Assembly (NCBI RefSeq): GCF_006175995.1 | Contig: NZ_VDMB01000012.1 | Location: 224-64,223 of the forward strand | Reading direction: 5' to 3' | DNA: 64,000 bases | Source of the DNA: Desulfobotulus mexicanus | Lineage (GTDB): Bacteria; Desulfobacterota; Desulfobacteria; Desulfobacterales; ASO4-4 | Shown: positions 49,454 through 58,848 of the stretch, one piece after another | How positions within the stretch are numbered: the stretch's first letter is position 1 | Layout: every line of letters begins with the position of its first letter | Made by a program: the position numbers and the translations under genes | Notes under the pieces: generated by a model | What the model was told of the DNA's origin: nothing | Seen by the model: only the letters and a program-made list of their open reading frames with translations | The model's database searches: none

Positions 49454-50005
49454 TTAAATACGGGTGATGGATTCAAAGATGTTACGATGCTGGATATTTA
49501 TCACAAGGCTGAGTTCCGCGGCCCTTGTTCTGAGATCTTCGGAAAGGACGGCGGTATCGGCGGATGCCGGAATGTCCACTTCGTAAACCATCAGATTGCG
49601 GGAAGGGTCATTGCCGCCCTCGAACATGGCCCGAAGGTTGGTGACATTCACCTGATGTCTGGCCAGAATGGCCGTGATTTCAGCCACAAGTCCCTTTCGG
49701 TCCGGGCCGAAGCAGGTGATGACAAAGGGTTCCGAAGGGATATTTTTTATTGTATCCGGTTCGTCTATGGGTTTGACCAGTACATCCATGCCCTGGGGCG
49801 AAAGGATTTTGCGGAGTTTGGTCTGCAGTTCCTCTACGGAAATATCTTTGGTGAGGGTGGCGATGAAAAGGCCTGCAAACTGGGTTTCCAGCAGGGTCTG
49901 GCTGACCTGATCCAGATTGCCGCCTTCCTGAAAAACAGCCTCGGTTACGGAGGCAAGAATACCGGGCCTGTCGTTGGCCAGAACCGTGACAATAACTTTT
50001 TTCAT
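49454..50005 (-). CDS. Two-ACT-domain protein (GcvR-like regulator)
   Basis: A 183-residue protein of two tandem ACT domains: VIVTVLANDRPGILASVTEA (about 4-23) and FVITCFGPDRKGLVAEITAI (about 92-111). Each has the ligand-binding turn (NDRPGI, PDRKGL). ACT pairs sense amino acids; GcvR of E. coli is the closest named relative. AGGA lies five bases before ATG 50005. It is the first gene of the pair with UPF0210. Confidence 0.88.
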   Translation of the reverse strand: MKKVIVTVLANDRPGILASVTEAVFQEGGNLDQVSQTLLETQFAGLFIATLTKDISVEELQTKLRKILSPQGMDVLVKPIDEPDTIKNIPSEPFVITCFGPDRKGLVAEITAILARHQVNVTNLRAMFEGGNDPSRNLMVYEVDIPASADTAVLSEDLRTRAAELSLVINIQHRNIFESITRI

Positions 50006-50129
50006 AAATCCTGCTTTTCCTTTATGATGAAGCCGGGTACCGTGTACCGTATGAAAAGTGTGTATCAGGATTCCATTGTTTTTGAATCCCTTAAAATAAA
50101 CAGTACTTTTTCCCATGAAAGGCGGGTTT

Positions 50130-50387
50130 ATGGAAGTCTTTTTTTATAAGTTGCCCATGTGCCCCCGTTGCCTTGCTGCCGAAAGATATGTCAGGCGTAT
50201 TCTTGCGGACAGCAGCCATGAAATTCATATCATGGAGATACTGAAAAACCGGCAGCGGGCAAAGGAAGATGGTGTATCCATGGCACCGGCCATCCGGGTA
50301 AAAGACCGGATACTTTCAGGTCTGTGGCTCAGTGAAATGAAAATCAGAAGGTTTCTGGAAGAGACTTTGGAGATGGATAAGGACTGA
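50130..50387 (+). CDS. Glutaredoxin/thioredoxin-like small protein
   Basis: An 85-residue protein starting MEVFFYKLPMCPRCLAAERY: a beta strand followed by a CPRC redox pair (Cys11 and Cys14), as in glutaredoxin-like folds. VSMAPAIRVKDRILSG contains the cis-proline region of such folds. It lies divergent from the ACT gene and 21 bases before the next small gene, so it may form an operon with it. The partner is unknown. Confidence 0.78.
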   Translation: MEVFFYKLPMCPRCLAAERYVRRILADSSHEIHIMEILKNRQRAKEDGVSMAPAIRVKDRILSGLWLSEMKIRRFLEETLEMDKD

Positions 50388-50408
50388 AAGGCTTGTGTGG
50401 AGGATGGC

Positions 50409-50606
50409 ATGGCCCCTGAGAAGAATGGAGAGTGGAAGTCTGTCTTTGTGGATACGGTAAAAAAAATGCCTTCCGTGCGCAGCATTGTCATCTCATCGGA
50501 AGACAAGCAGCCAGATAACAGAGGCTGGGAGGAGACGGAGGAGGAATACCTTAAGCGTCAGGCAGAATGGCTGAAAAAAGTGGGGGAGAAGAGGGGCAAA
50601 AAGTAA
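50409..50606 (+). CDS. Small charged hypothetical protein
   Basis: A 65-residue, highly charged protein, helical at the C-terminus (EEEYLKRQAEWLKKVGEKRGKK is split here only for naming; residues about 44-65). I chose ATG 50409, with GGAGG six bases before it. It lies directly after the glutaredoxin-like gene. No function can be proposed. Confidence 0.6.
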   Translation: MAPEKNGEWKSVFVDTVKKMPSVRSIVISSEDKQPDNRGWEETEEEYLKRQAEWLKKVGEKRGKK

Positions 50607-50828
50607 GGGCTGTGCTGAACCTCCCCATGGTTCATCAGGCTGCATCAGACAACTAAGTGGGTGTCCCGTAGCTTGGTTTTTTATCCTTGGTTTATCAGTG
50701 GCTTATTGGGTGTCTTGATTGTTTGGGCTTGCTTTGGTATTTGTAAGTTATTGTGAGCGTATTGAAAAGGGGGCACCCTGTTGCACTGTTTTCCACAAGG
50801 TCAATTCATATTGCCAAGGAGAAACATA

Positions 50829-51152
50829 ATGAACAGACTCGGAATATGTATCGGATTATCCATGGCTGTTATTTGTACTGTTTTGATATCCCAACCTTTT
50901 GAATCCCGTGGTCAATTAATGGACCAACTGATCGCCGTACCTTTTGAGCCCAGTGGTCAACCCATGGACGGCAAGGCACTGGTAGCCGAACGTTGCACCT
51001 CCTGTCATAACATAGGTCGGATTGAACGCCGTTTCGGCCAGCCTGCTCACTTCTGGGAGAGCACCGTAGACCGAATGCTCGGCAAGCGAAATATGCTCAA
51101 CGATGAAGAATTGCGTTCAGTTCTGGATTACCTGGCCAATCCAAATTATTGA
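50829..51152 (+). CDS. Small exported monoheme cytochrome c-like protein
   Basis: A 107-residue protein with a signal peptide (nonpolar 4-21) and one heme c motif, CTSCH (56-60). Met83 or Met89 in DRMLGKRNML could be the second axial ligand. A short tail with LNDEELRSVLDYLAN resembles the last helix of class I cytochromes c. AAGGAG is seven bases before ATG 50829. An electron-transfer role in the periplasm is likely; its partner is not visible. Confidence 0.85.
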   Translation: MNRLGICIGLSMAVICTVLISQPFESRGQLMDQLIAVPFEPSGQPMDGKALVAERCTSCHNIGRIERRFGQPAHFWESTVDRMLGKRNMLNDEELRSVLDYLANPNY

Positions 51153-51316
51153 CAGATATGATCAGGTGAATGCAATAATCGCTAAGAAACAGTGTGAAAT
51201 GGGTGACCCCAACGACCAAGCTCACCGTCGGAAATGAAGCGCAGTGGAATTGACATCCGAGAAACAACGAAGTGGATTACATCCCAACCCTTCAAATGGA
51301 TTACGATCAAAGATTA

Positions 51317-52045
51317 CTAAGGCTGCCATGGATCGAAAGGAAGATCTATCATCTGCATGATTTCTTTAAACTTGCTGCTTTTTTTCAAGTCTGCAATAGC
51401 TTTCGTGAGCATAGCATCTGTTTCTTTACCCATTTTAGATTTAGGCAGAATGACTTTTACTTCAAATCTTTTGTAAAGTGTTCTTTCAATGTTTTTTAAA
51501 TCCAGTTTTTTTAGAATTGGATCAGTTGCAGTATCTGCAAAGATCCAGCCATCTATTCTGCCAACAGATAACTTCTTCAAACTGCCTTCAATACTGTTGC
51601 TGGGTAAGATTTTGAAAGGAAAATAATTAACATGAGCTCTGTCTGTTTCAATTGTATATCTATATAGATTTTCTAAAGCAATAGGGCTGTCTTTAATTGT
51701 GTATAGAACAAAGTTGACATGAAAAATGGTTTCGGTTGAAAAATAATATTCCAAATCGTTTTCTGAAATAAGTTCATTTTTGATCAGAGGAATGTGAAAA
51801 TCGTATTGACCAGTAATAACATTATGCATGGATCTGGCGAAGGGATAAACGGATATTGAAATTTTATTGCCAGAAACTGTTTCAATTGCTTTAACAAGAT
51901 CAACAATTACGCCTTTGTCGGCAGATTCTGCATAGACAGGCATATTCGCAAGGCTAGCCTTAAATTCATTGCCGTAAGCAACACCGACTAAAATCAGCAG
52001 TAGCAGCAGCGGTATCAATCTTCTGGTAGAAAATAATTTATTCAT
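51317..52045 (-). CDS. Periplasmic solute-binding protein (family 3-like)
   Basis: A 242-residue exported protein: signal peptide with LLLLLILVGVAYG, then an ABC-type extracellular binding domain (GVIVDLVKAIETVSG; PFARSMHNVITGQYDFHIPL; LKKLSVGRIDGWI). It is A+T-richer than its neighbours and has no transporter genes beside it, so it may be an orphan sensor-type binding protein near the chemoreceptor at 53.4 kb. AAGGAG lies before the ATG. Confidence 0.82.
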   Translation of the reverse strand: MNKLFSTRRLIPLLLLLILVGVAYGNEFKASLANMPVYAESADKGVIVDLVKAIETVSGNKISISVYPFARSMHNVITGQYDFHIPLIKNELISENDLEYYFSTETIFHVNFVLYTIKDSPIALENLYRYTIETDRAHVNYFPFKILPSNSIEGSLKKLSVGRIDGWIFADTATDPILKKLDLKNIERTLYKRFEVKVILPKSKMGKETDAMLTKAIADLKKSSKFKEIMQMIDLPFDPWQP

Positions 52046-52360
52046 GATTAACTCCTTAAATTGGTATTATGTTTATCCTGCTTAATAGTATTAAACAGGA
52101 GCTGAATAGCCAGTATGATCTGCAATCTAAGGCATTTACCACAGTGATGTCAGGGGGTGTTCAAGACTGGTGAGGATGGAGCGAGGATAGGTCTGGGCCT
52201 CCTTGCTTTATGAAAGGATACTATTTTTAAAGATAAAGATAGAAGAAAAGAGGAAGCATGTAAACAAAAAAAGTGGGTATCCTGCATGATGAACGCATGT
52301 AAATCTCACTTCAAGTCTATAGGCATGTAAAATCAAAGATTTATCGCTTTCAAAGGTTGG

Positions 52361-52488
52361 GCAAGCTCTGCCAGCTGATGCTGACCCGAATGGCTTAGAT
52401 CTCTGGTTTCCGCAAGATAACACTTTATCACATCCGGGCCTTTAAAAAGCTGAATCCAGTGAGTGAAAACCTCATGATCTGATCCGGT
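52361..52488 (-). pseudogene. Fragment 1 of a Y1/RAYT-type transposase
   Basis: On the minus strand it encodes HWIQLFKGPDVIKCYLAE and then DLSHSGQHQLAELA, closely related to fragment 2 at 57815-58063 (about seven in eight bases agree by eye). Both match the middle of a transposase family common in sulfate reducers. Start and C-terminus are missing. The remainder of 52046-52360 shows nothing else. Confidence 0.6.
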
Positions 52489-52492
52489 CTGG

Positions 52493-52669
52493 CCGGTCAC
52501 AGCACGGCCCATAACCCGGAAGGGGCTGCCCCTTACCTGGCATGCCGTCTATCTGACCCGCAGCAACATTCCTGTTTATCAGCAGGAATTTATCAGGAGC
52601 ATCAGCCGTTTAAATGTCACTGAAGAGGGATCTGCGGTGGTGCATCTGTCGCAGATGCATGGCTGTTGA
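52493..52669 (+). pseudogene. Possible C-terminal remnant of an unknown gene
   Basis: A frame without start reads through about 58 codons to a TGA at 52667, including GLPLTWHAVYLTRSNIPVYQ and EEGSAVVHLSQMHGC. It begins where the transposase fragment ends and ends 12 bases before the DUF1566 gene. Its look is coding-like, but I cannot name a family. Confidence 0.3.
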
Positions 52670-52681
52670 AAAGGAAAAAAC

Positions 52682-53227
52682 ATGAAAAAAATAATGGTTG
52701 TTTTCCTGTTTACGGTCTTTTTTTATGGTCCGGCTGGAGCAGGACTGATAGCTGGAAAATATAAAGATAACGGGGATGGAACAGTCACAGACGCGGAAAC
52801 GAATCTTCAGTGGATGCGATGCAGTTTAGGGCAGGTCTGGGATGGCAGTGCCTGCACGGGTGAAGCAAAGGTGTTTAATTGGAATCATGCTCTGGCAGCT
52901 GCCAGCTCCCATCATTTTGCAGGAAAAGCGGACTGGCGTGTACCTGCCATCGAAGAACTGAACACCCTTGTATATTGCAGTTCAGGCAAGCGAAATGTCT
53001 GGCAACCGGGGAAAAGTGGAGGGGCCTGTGATGAAGATTACCAGCAGCCCACAATTCATACAGATGCTTTTCCCGGTGCCCCTGCAGAAATTTTTTGGTC
53101 TTCTACGACCAATACCAACTACAGATACGCTGCGTGGTGCCTCCCTTTTTTCAATGGCAGCGTTTCCTATGATTCCAGAGGTGCACGTGCTATGGTGCGC
53201 CTTGTGCGTGCCGGGCGCAGCCTCTGA
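52682..53227 (+). CDS. Exported DUF1566 (Lcl C-terminal) domain protein
   Basis: A 181-residue exported protein: signal peptide (KIMVVFLFTVFFYG, cleavage near GAG at residue 20), then one DUF1566 domain with YKDNGDGTVTDAETNLQWMR, WNHALAAAS, WRVPAIEELNTLV, and FWSSTTN.... It has several cysteines (CSLGQ, SACTG, YCSSG, ACDED) that may form disulfides. These domains occur in secreted and adhesion-related proteins; ligand unknown. AAAAGGA lies before the ATG. Confidence 0.88.
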   Translation: MKKIMVVFLFTVFFYGPAGAGLIAGKYKDNGDGTVTDAETNLQWMRCSLGQVWDGSACTGEAKVFNWNHALAAASSHHFAGKADWRVPAIEELNTLVYCSSGKRNVWQPGKSGGACDEDYQQPTIHTDAFPGAPAEIFWSSTTNTNYRYAAWCLPFFNGSVSYDSRGARAMVRLVRAGRSL

Positions 53228-53383
53228 CCATTCAGCCCAAACAGGATCATGGTTTTTATGCCCCTGTTTTATGTAGGAATACCCTTTATGGGTGTCCGCT
53301 AACATGCGTAAAACCTGGTCATATATTTTCCATTTTATGCTTCGGCTGGAGGAGGACGTCATCAGCAGACCTGCTCTTTTTTT

Positions 53384-55345
53384 TTAGACTTTGAACTGGG
53401 ATACAAGTTCCCTTAAATGCCCTGCCAGTCTGGAAAGCTCGACCGCACTTTCTTCTACCTTCTGGCCTCCAGCCTTAAGTTCCGCTGCTGTCTCATCGAC
53501 ATCCCGGATATCTTCTGCCATGGTTTCCGATGAAGAGGCAATTTCAGAAACCCGTTCATTGGCATCCTGCATTCCGGTCGAGGCCTGTGCAATGTTTTCA
53601 GCCACTTCACGGGTAACTGCCGTTTGCTGTTCAATGGCGGCTGCGATACTGGCAACAACTTCACTGACCTCTGAAATCACACTGGTAATTTTTTCTATAT
53701 CTGCAATGGCTGTGGCAGAAGATGTCTGCACCCCGCTTATTTTTGATTTTATATCTTCTGTCGCAGCAGCCGTCTGATTTGCCAACTCCTTAATTTCGCC
53801 TGCAACTACGGCAAATCCTTTGCCAGCTTCACCGGCTCTGGCCGCCTCTATGGTGGCATTGAGGGCCAGCAGATTGGTCTGGGAAGAGATGTTGGTTATG
53901 GTCTCGCTAACCTGATCGATTTCCCGGGCTGCCTGACCAAATTCATGCATCAGGGCAGAAACGGATGCTGCCTGAATACCCGCCTGATGGCTTATGGCCC
54001 TTGCCTTTTCTGAACCCGAAGCAATTTCTCCGATGGTGGCACTCATCTCTTCGGTGGCACTGGCCACAGATGTGAGATTGGTGCTGGTTTCTTCCATGCT
54101 GGCCGCAACGGCCGTTGTGTTCAGGCGGGATTCTTCCGCAGCTCTGGCTGCAGTCGAGGTTTTTGCCGACATGGACTGCACGCCCTGTGTGGTCTGGGTA
54201 CTTATGGCGGAAAGGCCGGATGCTGAAGATGCAAGGGTTTGAATATTATCACCGATCATAGTGACAAGAGACTGAATTTTTTCTACAAAGGCATTGAAGT
54301 ACGCAGCAAGTTCACCAATCTCATCTTTTGTGGACACACTGAGTCGCCGGGTCAGGTCACCTTCTCCTTCGGCAATATCCTTCAGCATACTCACCACTTC
54401 ACGAATGGGGGATACAATGGTTCTGCTGAAAAAAAAGGCCGCAATACAGCCCAGAAAGATAAAGCCTGAGGAAAACAGCAGAAAGCGGAGCCGCATGGCA
54501 TGGATATCCGCAAAGACCTCATTCTTCAACGCACCAACCGTAATGAACCAGTTGGTCCCTTCAATGGGAACAAAACCGAAAAGTCGATTTTCTCCCATAA
54601 AATGATATTCATCAAAACCACGCTCCCCTCTGACCATTCGCTGCATCATTTCTGATACGCGCCGATACTGGGGATTGCTTTTTCCCTCTTCAAGGAAGTT
54701 GCGGGACTCCATTACAAAATCCCGGTTGTTGTGGGCAATCATTGCTCCCTTGTCATTGATAATATAGGAGTATCCTTTTTCACCATACTTGATGTCACCT
54801 GAAATACGGGATAGTACATTGCCGTCCAGTCTTGCAATGAGAACGGCCACAATCCTGCGGTTGTTATCCCGTACAGGGCTTGCCATCATCATAACAGGCT
54901 CATTGATAACCCGGCTGATGATAAGGTCGGATATAACTGTTTTACCAGTAAAGGCAGCTTTTACATAGCTGCGGTCGCCCAGCTCTGCCGTAGCACCATC
55001 CGGATAACGTGCCAGACCATCTGGTGTGACAATTCCCATGGTCATGTATCCGAGGCGGCGGGCTTCGTTTTCCATAACCACCTGCTGTTCTTCCCAGTTC
55101 ATCTCCCGGATTACCCGCCGCTGGGCAACACTTTCTATGCCCAGAATATAGCTGTCCAGCTGGACTCGGATATATTTGGCACCTTCTTCTGCAATGACGG
55201 TCAGGGATGATTCAGTGGTATTCTGGAGAGTCTGATAGGCAGCCCGGTAGGAAAAAAAGCCCATGCCGGTACAAATCATAAGCAGCAGGGCTGTAACGCC
55301 TGTCATAAGCTTAGCACCAATGCTCATTCGATTAAGCTGAACCAT
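53384..55345 (-). CDS. Methyl-accepting chemotaxis protein with Cache sensor domain
   Basis: Transmembrane chemoreceptor, 653 residues. Order: membrane segment (about 12-31), periplasmic double-Cache domain (about 35-280, with [24 protein letters not shown], and [19 protein letters not shown]), second membrane segment (about 290-310), HAMP, and a coiled-coil signalling domain whose tip holds [22 protein letters not shown]-type sequence (about 495-516). No C-terminal CheR-binding pentapeptide is visible. Cache domains sense small molecules such as amino acids; the ligand is not predictable. No other chemotaxis genes are near. Confidence 0.95.
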   Translation of the reverse strand: MVQLNRMSIGAKLMTGVTALLLMICTGMGFFSYRAAYQTLQNTTESSLTVIAEEGAKYIRVQLDSYILGIESVAQRRVIREMNWEEQQVVMENEARRLGYMTMGIVTPDGLARYPDGATAELGDRSYVKAAFTGKTVISDLIISRVINEPVMMMASPVRDNNRRIVAVLIARLDGNVLSRISGDIKYGEKGYSYIINDKGAMIAHNNRDFVMESRNFLEEGKSNPQYRRVSEMMQRMVRGERGFDEYHFMGENRLFGFVPIEGTNWFITVGALKNEVFADIHAMRLRFLLFSSGFIFLGCIAAFFFSRTIVSPIREVVSMLKDIAEGEGDLTRRLSVSTKDEIGELAAYFNAFVEKIQSLVTMIGDNIQTLASSASGLSAISTQTTQGVQSMSAKTSTAARAAEESRLNTTAVAASMEETSTNLTSVASATEEMSATIGEIASGSEKARAISHQAGIQAASVSALMHEFGQAAREIDQVSETITNISSQTNLLALNATIEAARAGEAGKGFAVVAGEIKELANQTAAATEDIKSKISGVQTSSATAIADIEKITSVISEVSEVVASIAAAIEQQTAVTREVAENIAQASTGMQDANERVSEIASSSETMAEDIRDVDETAAELKAGGQKVEESAVELSRLAGHLRELVSQFKV

Positions 55346-55493
55346 ATTTTATTCTCCTTTTATAAACAGTGTCTGCCACATTAAAATATCCGCTTATAGC
55401 AGACCTGACAACAATCTGGTCTGCAAGCTGTTGCTGAGACAGGGTAGTAGTTAGACTCTGTAATATAGCTTGAATTTCAATTGATTACAATCA

Positions 55494-56285
55494 TCATTCA
55501 GAAACTCTCGGTTTTCCTGCCGGACAGACATATTCACACAGCCTGCAATATTTTACCAAAGGTTCCTTGTCGTCCTTGCCCTCAGAGCTTTCGTTCAGGT
55601 CTTTTTCCATCCTTATGCTACAGAGATCCCTGTTGTAAGTGCCATCCCTTCCGGGCAGGGAGTCAGAAAATTCAAAGGTGCTGAAAATGGCAGATTTTTC
55701 GCTTATCGCATTTTCCGGGCAAATTTTTCTGCAATAAACCTTACAGTCAGCACAGGGATCAAAGGCAACAGGTCCGGTTGGGGAAAGCTCAGCATCTAAA
55801 CCTAATGCCCTGAGTCGAATTCTGGGACCATGGGACGGAGTTACCAGCATATTATTTTTTCCAATACACCCAAGCCCTGCCAGCACCGCAGCATCTTTGA
55901 GGAAAATCCCTCCTTTTTCGATAAAATAATGGAGCTTTGTGGTCTTTATTTTCAAGGTGTTTTCAATTTCCTGGCTTGTCCGTTTTATGATGTCAATCAA
56001 AATACGGTTACCGGATGTTCCTCTGCCATCCCACCAGTCAAGTTCAGGCTTGTCCTGAGGATGTGAAAGTCCAATCACGAGTACGGATTTTACAGAATCA
56101 GGCCAGGAGAATAATTTATTATCAGGACTATCATTCTCATCGATAATACCTGCTCCTGAGTAGTCCCCCATTTTATTATATATGGTGTGGGACGCCGATT
56201 TTTTAATGTCTTCCATCCTTGCTATACCGGCAAGGGAGGCTCCGTTTTCCATGGCCCTTTCAATAATATCCTTTCCAATATCCAT
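55494..56285 (-). CDS. QueG-like 4Fe-4S protein
   Basis: A 263-residue iron-sulfur protein. The C-terminal part has two clusters, CADCKVYCRKICPENAI and CRLCEYVCPAGKP; the N-terminal half (SVLVIGLSHP) and AGLGCIGKNNMLVTPSHGPRIRL are like epoxyqueuosine reductase (QueG) and related corrinoid proteins. It is shorter than QueG (about 350 residues) and lacks the HEAT tail, so the substrate is uncertain. ATG 56285 has AGGAG ten bases upstream; ATG 56294 is close to it. Confidence 0.8.
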   Translation of the reverse strand: MDIGKDIIERAMENGASLAGIARMEDIKKSASHTIYNKMGDYSGAGIIDENDSPDNKLFSWPDSVKSVLVIGLSHPQDKPELDWWDGRGTSGNRILIDIIKRTSQEIENTLKIKTTKLHYFIEKGGIFLKDAAVLAGLGCIGKNNMLVTPSHGPRIRLRALGLDAELSPTGPVAFDPCADCKVYCRKICPENAISEKSAIFSTFEFSDSLPGRDGTYNRDLCSIRMEKDLNESSEGKDDKEPLVKYCRLCEYVCPAGKPRVSE

Positions 56286-56553
56286 TGCTTGCATTCTCCT
56301 GCTTTTGTAAAAAAAGAAGTGGGTCTTCTGTGGTGATGTTGCTGTCACTTCAGGACAGCAAAATGGCAAGGCTCATCACTGGTAACCCTAAGAAGCAGAT
56401 GACAAAAAGAAACCGTACTGCTATATGGTCAAACTGGTATATTTTTACAGTGCATGATCTCTGCGTTTACGCATCACAGCTAGAAGCCATATCCGATTTT
56501 CAGGTTTTTTTCCAGACAGCGGGACCAAAGATCCCTCCTATGATGAGGCAGCC

Positions 56554-57765
56554 ATGGAAACCTTTATTGCAAGACAACCCATATTCAATACCCAAAAACA
56601 GATTGTGGCCTTTGAGCTGCTTTTCCGCAACGGCATGGACAATGCCATGCCCGAAATGGACGGAGATCAGGCTTCCTATCAGCTCATTGCCAACAGCTTC
56701 ATGGATATCGGCATTCAGACCCTGACCGAAGGCAAAAGGGCTTTTATTAATTTCACGGAAAATCTGCTGCTGGAAAAAGTCCCCCTGATGCTGCCCCCAA
56801 AGGATACTGTGGTGGAAATCTTAGAAACCGTAAGACCTACGCCGGAAGTTATTCAGGCATGCAGGGAAATAGCGGCCAAGGGCTATGTGATGGCTCTGGA
56901 TGATTTCATCTATACACCGGAATGGAAAGAGCTGACTGACATTGCCCGTATCATCAAAATTGATTTTCTAAATACACCCCTTACAAAAATCAAAGAATGT
57001 ATGGCAATAGAAACAAAGGTCAAACCCGTTTTTCTTGCGACGAAGGTGGAAACCCATGAGCAGTTTGATACGGCTGTTTCCATGGGATTTATCCTTTTTC
57101 AGGGATATTTTTTCAGCAAACCGGAAATTATCCGGGGCCGTCAGATTCAGGGGCAATACCTCAACCTCCTTCAGATCACTGCGGAAAGTGCCATGCCGGA
57201 TATGGATTTAGACCGCATGGAAGACCTGATTCACAGGGATGTGGGCATTGCCTATGACCTTTTACGCTATATCAATTCTGCCTATTTCAAGTGCAGAAAC
57301 GAAATATCGTCCATCCGAGACGCCCTTATGATGCTGGGAACCGATGAAGTCCGCCGTTTTATCGCCATCCTTACCCTTACTAAAATATGCAGCAACAAGC
57401 CCGAGGCCTTGATGAAGGCCTCCTGCATCAGGGGAAGGTTCTGTGAGCGCATGGGAGCGGCAACGGAAACCCCCGGACTTTCCAGCCAGCTTTTCACCCT
57501 TGGCATGTTTTCCCTGCTTGATGCCCTCCTTGATGAATCCATGGAAAAAATCCTTGGCGAGATCTCCCTTTCAAAGGATATTGAAAAGGCCCTTTTGGAA
57601 AAAACAGGACCCCTTTATCCCTTTCTCAGTCTGGCCGAGGCCTATGAGAAGGGTGAGTGGGATCAGGTTCCCAAGGCCCTTGCCGCCATAAAGCTTCCGG
57701 AAACCATTATTCCGGGGCTTTATCTGGAAGCCTGTGAGTGGAGCAGGAATCTGACCTCAGCTTAA
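56554..57765 (+). CDS. YuxH-type protein: degenerate EAL domain plus HDOD domain
   Basis: A 403-residue soluble signalling protein. Residues 1-200 form an EAL-like domain that starts FIARQPIFNTQKQIVAFELLF, with the EAL motif replaced by FELLFRN, and KGYVMALDDF in place of catalytic residues, so phosphodiesterase activity is doubtful. Residues 200-400 form an HDOD domain (DPL..LLRYINSAYF, IRDALMMLGTDEVRRFI). This pairing is the YuxH family, seen in motility and c-di-GMP regulation. It follows the QueG-like gene on the opposite strand. Confidence 0.92.
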   Translation: METFIARQPIFNTQKQIVAFELLFRNGMDNAMPEMDGDQASYQLIANSFMDIGIQTLTEGKRAFINFTENLLLEKVPLMLPPKDTVVEILETVRPTPEVIQACREIAAKGYVMALDDFIYTPEWKELTDIARIIKIDFLNTPLTKIKECMAIETKVKPVFLATKVETHEQFDTAVSMGFILFQGYFFSKPEIIRGRQIQGQYLNLLQITAESAMPDMDLDRMEDLIHRDVGIAYDLLRYINSAYFKCRNEISSIRDALMMLGTDEVRRFIAILTLTKICSNKPEALMKASCIRGRFCERMGAATETPGLSSQLFTLGMFSLLDALLDESMEKILGEISLSKDIEKALLEKTGPLYPFLSLAEAYEKGEWDQVPKALAAIKLPETIIPGLYLEACEWSRNLTSA

Positions 57766-57814
57766 AAATTTCAGGGGAGGATAAGTCTCTGTTTTTTAAT
57801 GGCCTGTGTAAACT

Positions 57815-58063
57815 GCCTGAAATCCCTTCTTCCTGATTGGCTTTTCTTGCAACGGACTCATTGATCATACGCATGAACCATGTAACATCATAGAGGCGGT
57901 TTTGGTAGAAGCCAGCAAGCTCTGCCAACTGATGCTGATCCGAATGGCTCAGATCTCCGGCTTCCGCAAGGTAACGTCTTACCACATCCGGGCCTTTAAA
58001 AAGCTGAACCCAGCGGGTGAAAACCTTATGTTCTGATCCGGCAAGGACACGGTCTTTATCCAC
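57815..58063 (-). pseudogene. Fragment 2 of a Y1/RAYT-type transposase
   Basis: On the minus strand the frame encodes FTRWVQLFKGPDVVRRYLAE, QHQLAELAGFYQNRLYD and VTWFMRMINESVARKAN, the middle of a transposase whose family continues with a GRFWEGRFKSQAL segment; here the match stops and unrelated sequence follows. Start and ends are absent. With fragment 1 it shows an old transposon family in this region. Nothing else is visible between 57766 and 58181. Confidence 0.7.
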
Positions 58064-58181
58064 ACGCAGAATTATATGGTTGCATATGGTTGCATATGGT
58101 TGCCTCCATGGCTAAAGCTAGGTGCTTTACGGTTGTAATTTTTGATATTTAAAAAATTCGTCTTGATTTTTTGACTTGATT

Positions 58182-58227
58182 GGATAGTATCTACCTTACT
58201 TATAAATTTGTGGGGTAGATACTGTCC
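58182..58227. promoter_or_regulatory. Inverted-repeat operator at the abiEi start
   Basis: AGTATCTACC (58186-58195) and GGTAGATACT (58214-58223) are perfect 10-bp inverted repeats; the arms extend to GGA/TCC (58182, 58227) with one mismatch. The right arm ends one base before the abiEi ATG. AbiEi antitoxins are known to bind inverted repeats in their own promoter, so this is the likely autoregulatory operator. Confidence 0.82.
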
Positions 58228-58848
58228 ATGTCCAGAAAGAAAAATCGGGCCAGAGCCCAGGATAAAGCTAAAGAATTTATTCGCCAGAGTGGTGGGGTTA
58301 TAAAAACATCCGATGCGCTTTTGGCCGGAATTCATCCCAGAGTATTTTATCAGCTCCGTGATGCCGGAGACCTTGAGCAGATCTCAAGGGGAGTTTATCG
58401 GCTAACGGAGATGGAAGCCGTATCGAATCCCGATTTTGTCATTGTTGCTATGAGAATTCCCAATTGTGTTATCAGCCTTGTTTCGGCACTGTCTTTTCAC
58501 GAAATAACGACTCAGATCCCCCATGAAGTTTCTGTCGCAATACGAAAGGACAGTAAAGCTCCGATAATTGATTATCCTCCCGTAAAATTTCATAAATTCT
58601 CCAGCGATTCCTTTCAGGCCGGAATAGAGGAACACCAGATTGACGGCATCTTTGTGAAGGTTTACAGCCCGGAAAAAACACTGGCAGACTGCTTTAAGTT
58701 CCGCAATAAAATTGGAATGGATATCGTGCTTGAGGCTCTGAAGCTTTATAAAACCAGAATGACGTTTGACCATAAAAAAATTATGGAGTATGCCAAAATT
58801 TGCAGGGTGGATAGGGTCATGCTCCCCTATCTTGAGGCAAGCATATGA
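58228..58848 (+). CDS. abiEi: AbiEi-type antitoxin of a type IV toxin-antitoxin system
   Basis: A 206-residue winged-helix antitoxin. The N-terminal AKEFIRQSGGVIKTSDALLAG, FYQLRDAGDLEQISRGVYRL, is the HTH typical of AbiEi; the remainder has SPEKTLADCFKFRNKIG, also a family stretch. It represses the operon by binding inverted repeats and counters the toxin without direct contact in tested cases. ATG 58228 directly follows the operator, leaving no normal ribosome site, and its TGA overlaps the toxin ATG by four bases. Confidence 0.9.
   Translation: MSRKKNRARAQDKAKEFIRQSGGVIKTSDALLAGIHPRVFYQLRDAGDLEQISRGVYRLTEMEAVSNPDFVIVAMRIPNCVISLVSALSFHEITTQIPHEVSVAIRKDSKAPIIDYPPVKFHKFSSDSFQAGIEEHQIDGIFVKVYSPEKTLADCFKFRNKIGMDIVLEALKLYKTRMTFDHKKIMEYAKICRVDRVMLPYLEASI

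Noticed and set aside
48048-49457. Long plus-strand frames opposite the UPF0210 gene
   Set aside because: Ser/Ala/Met-rich antisense shadows of a well-recognised gene.
52208-52423. 71-codon minus-strand frame
   Set aside because: It overlaps the transposase fragment in another frame and has no family pattern.
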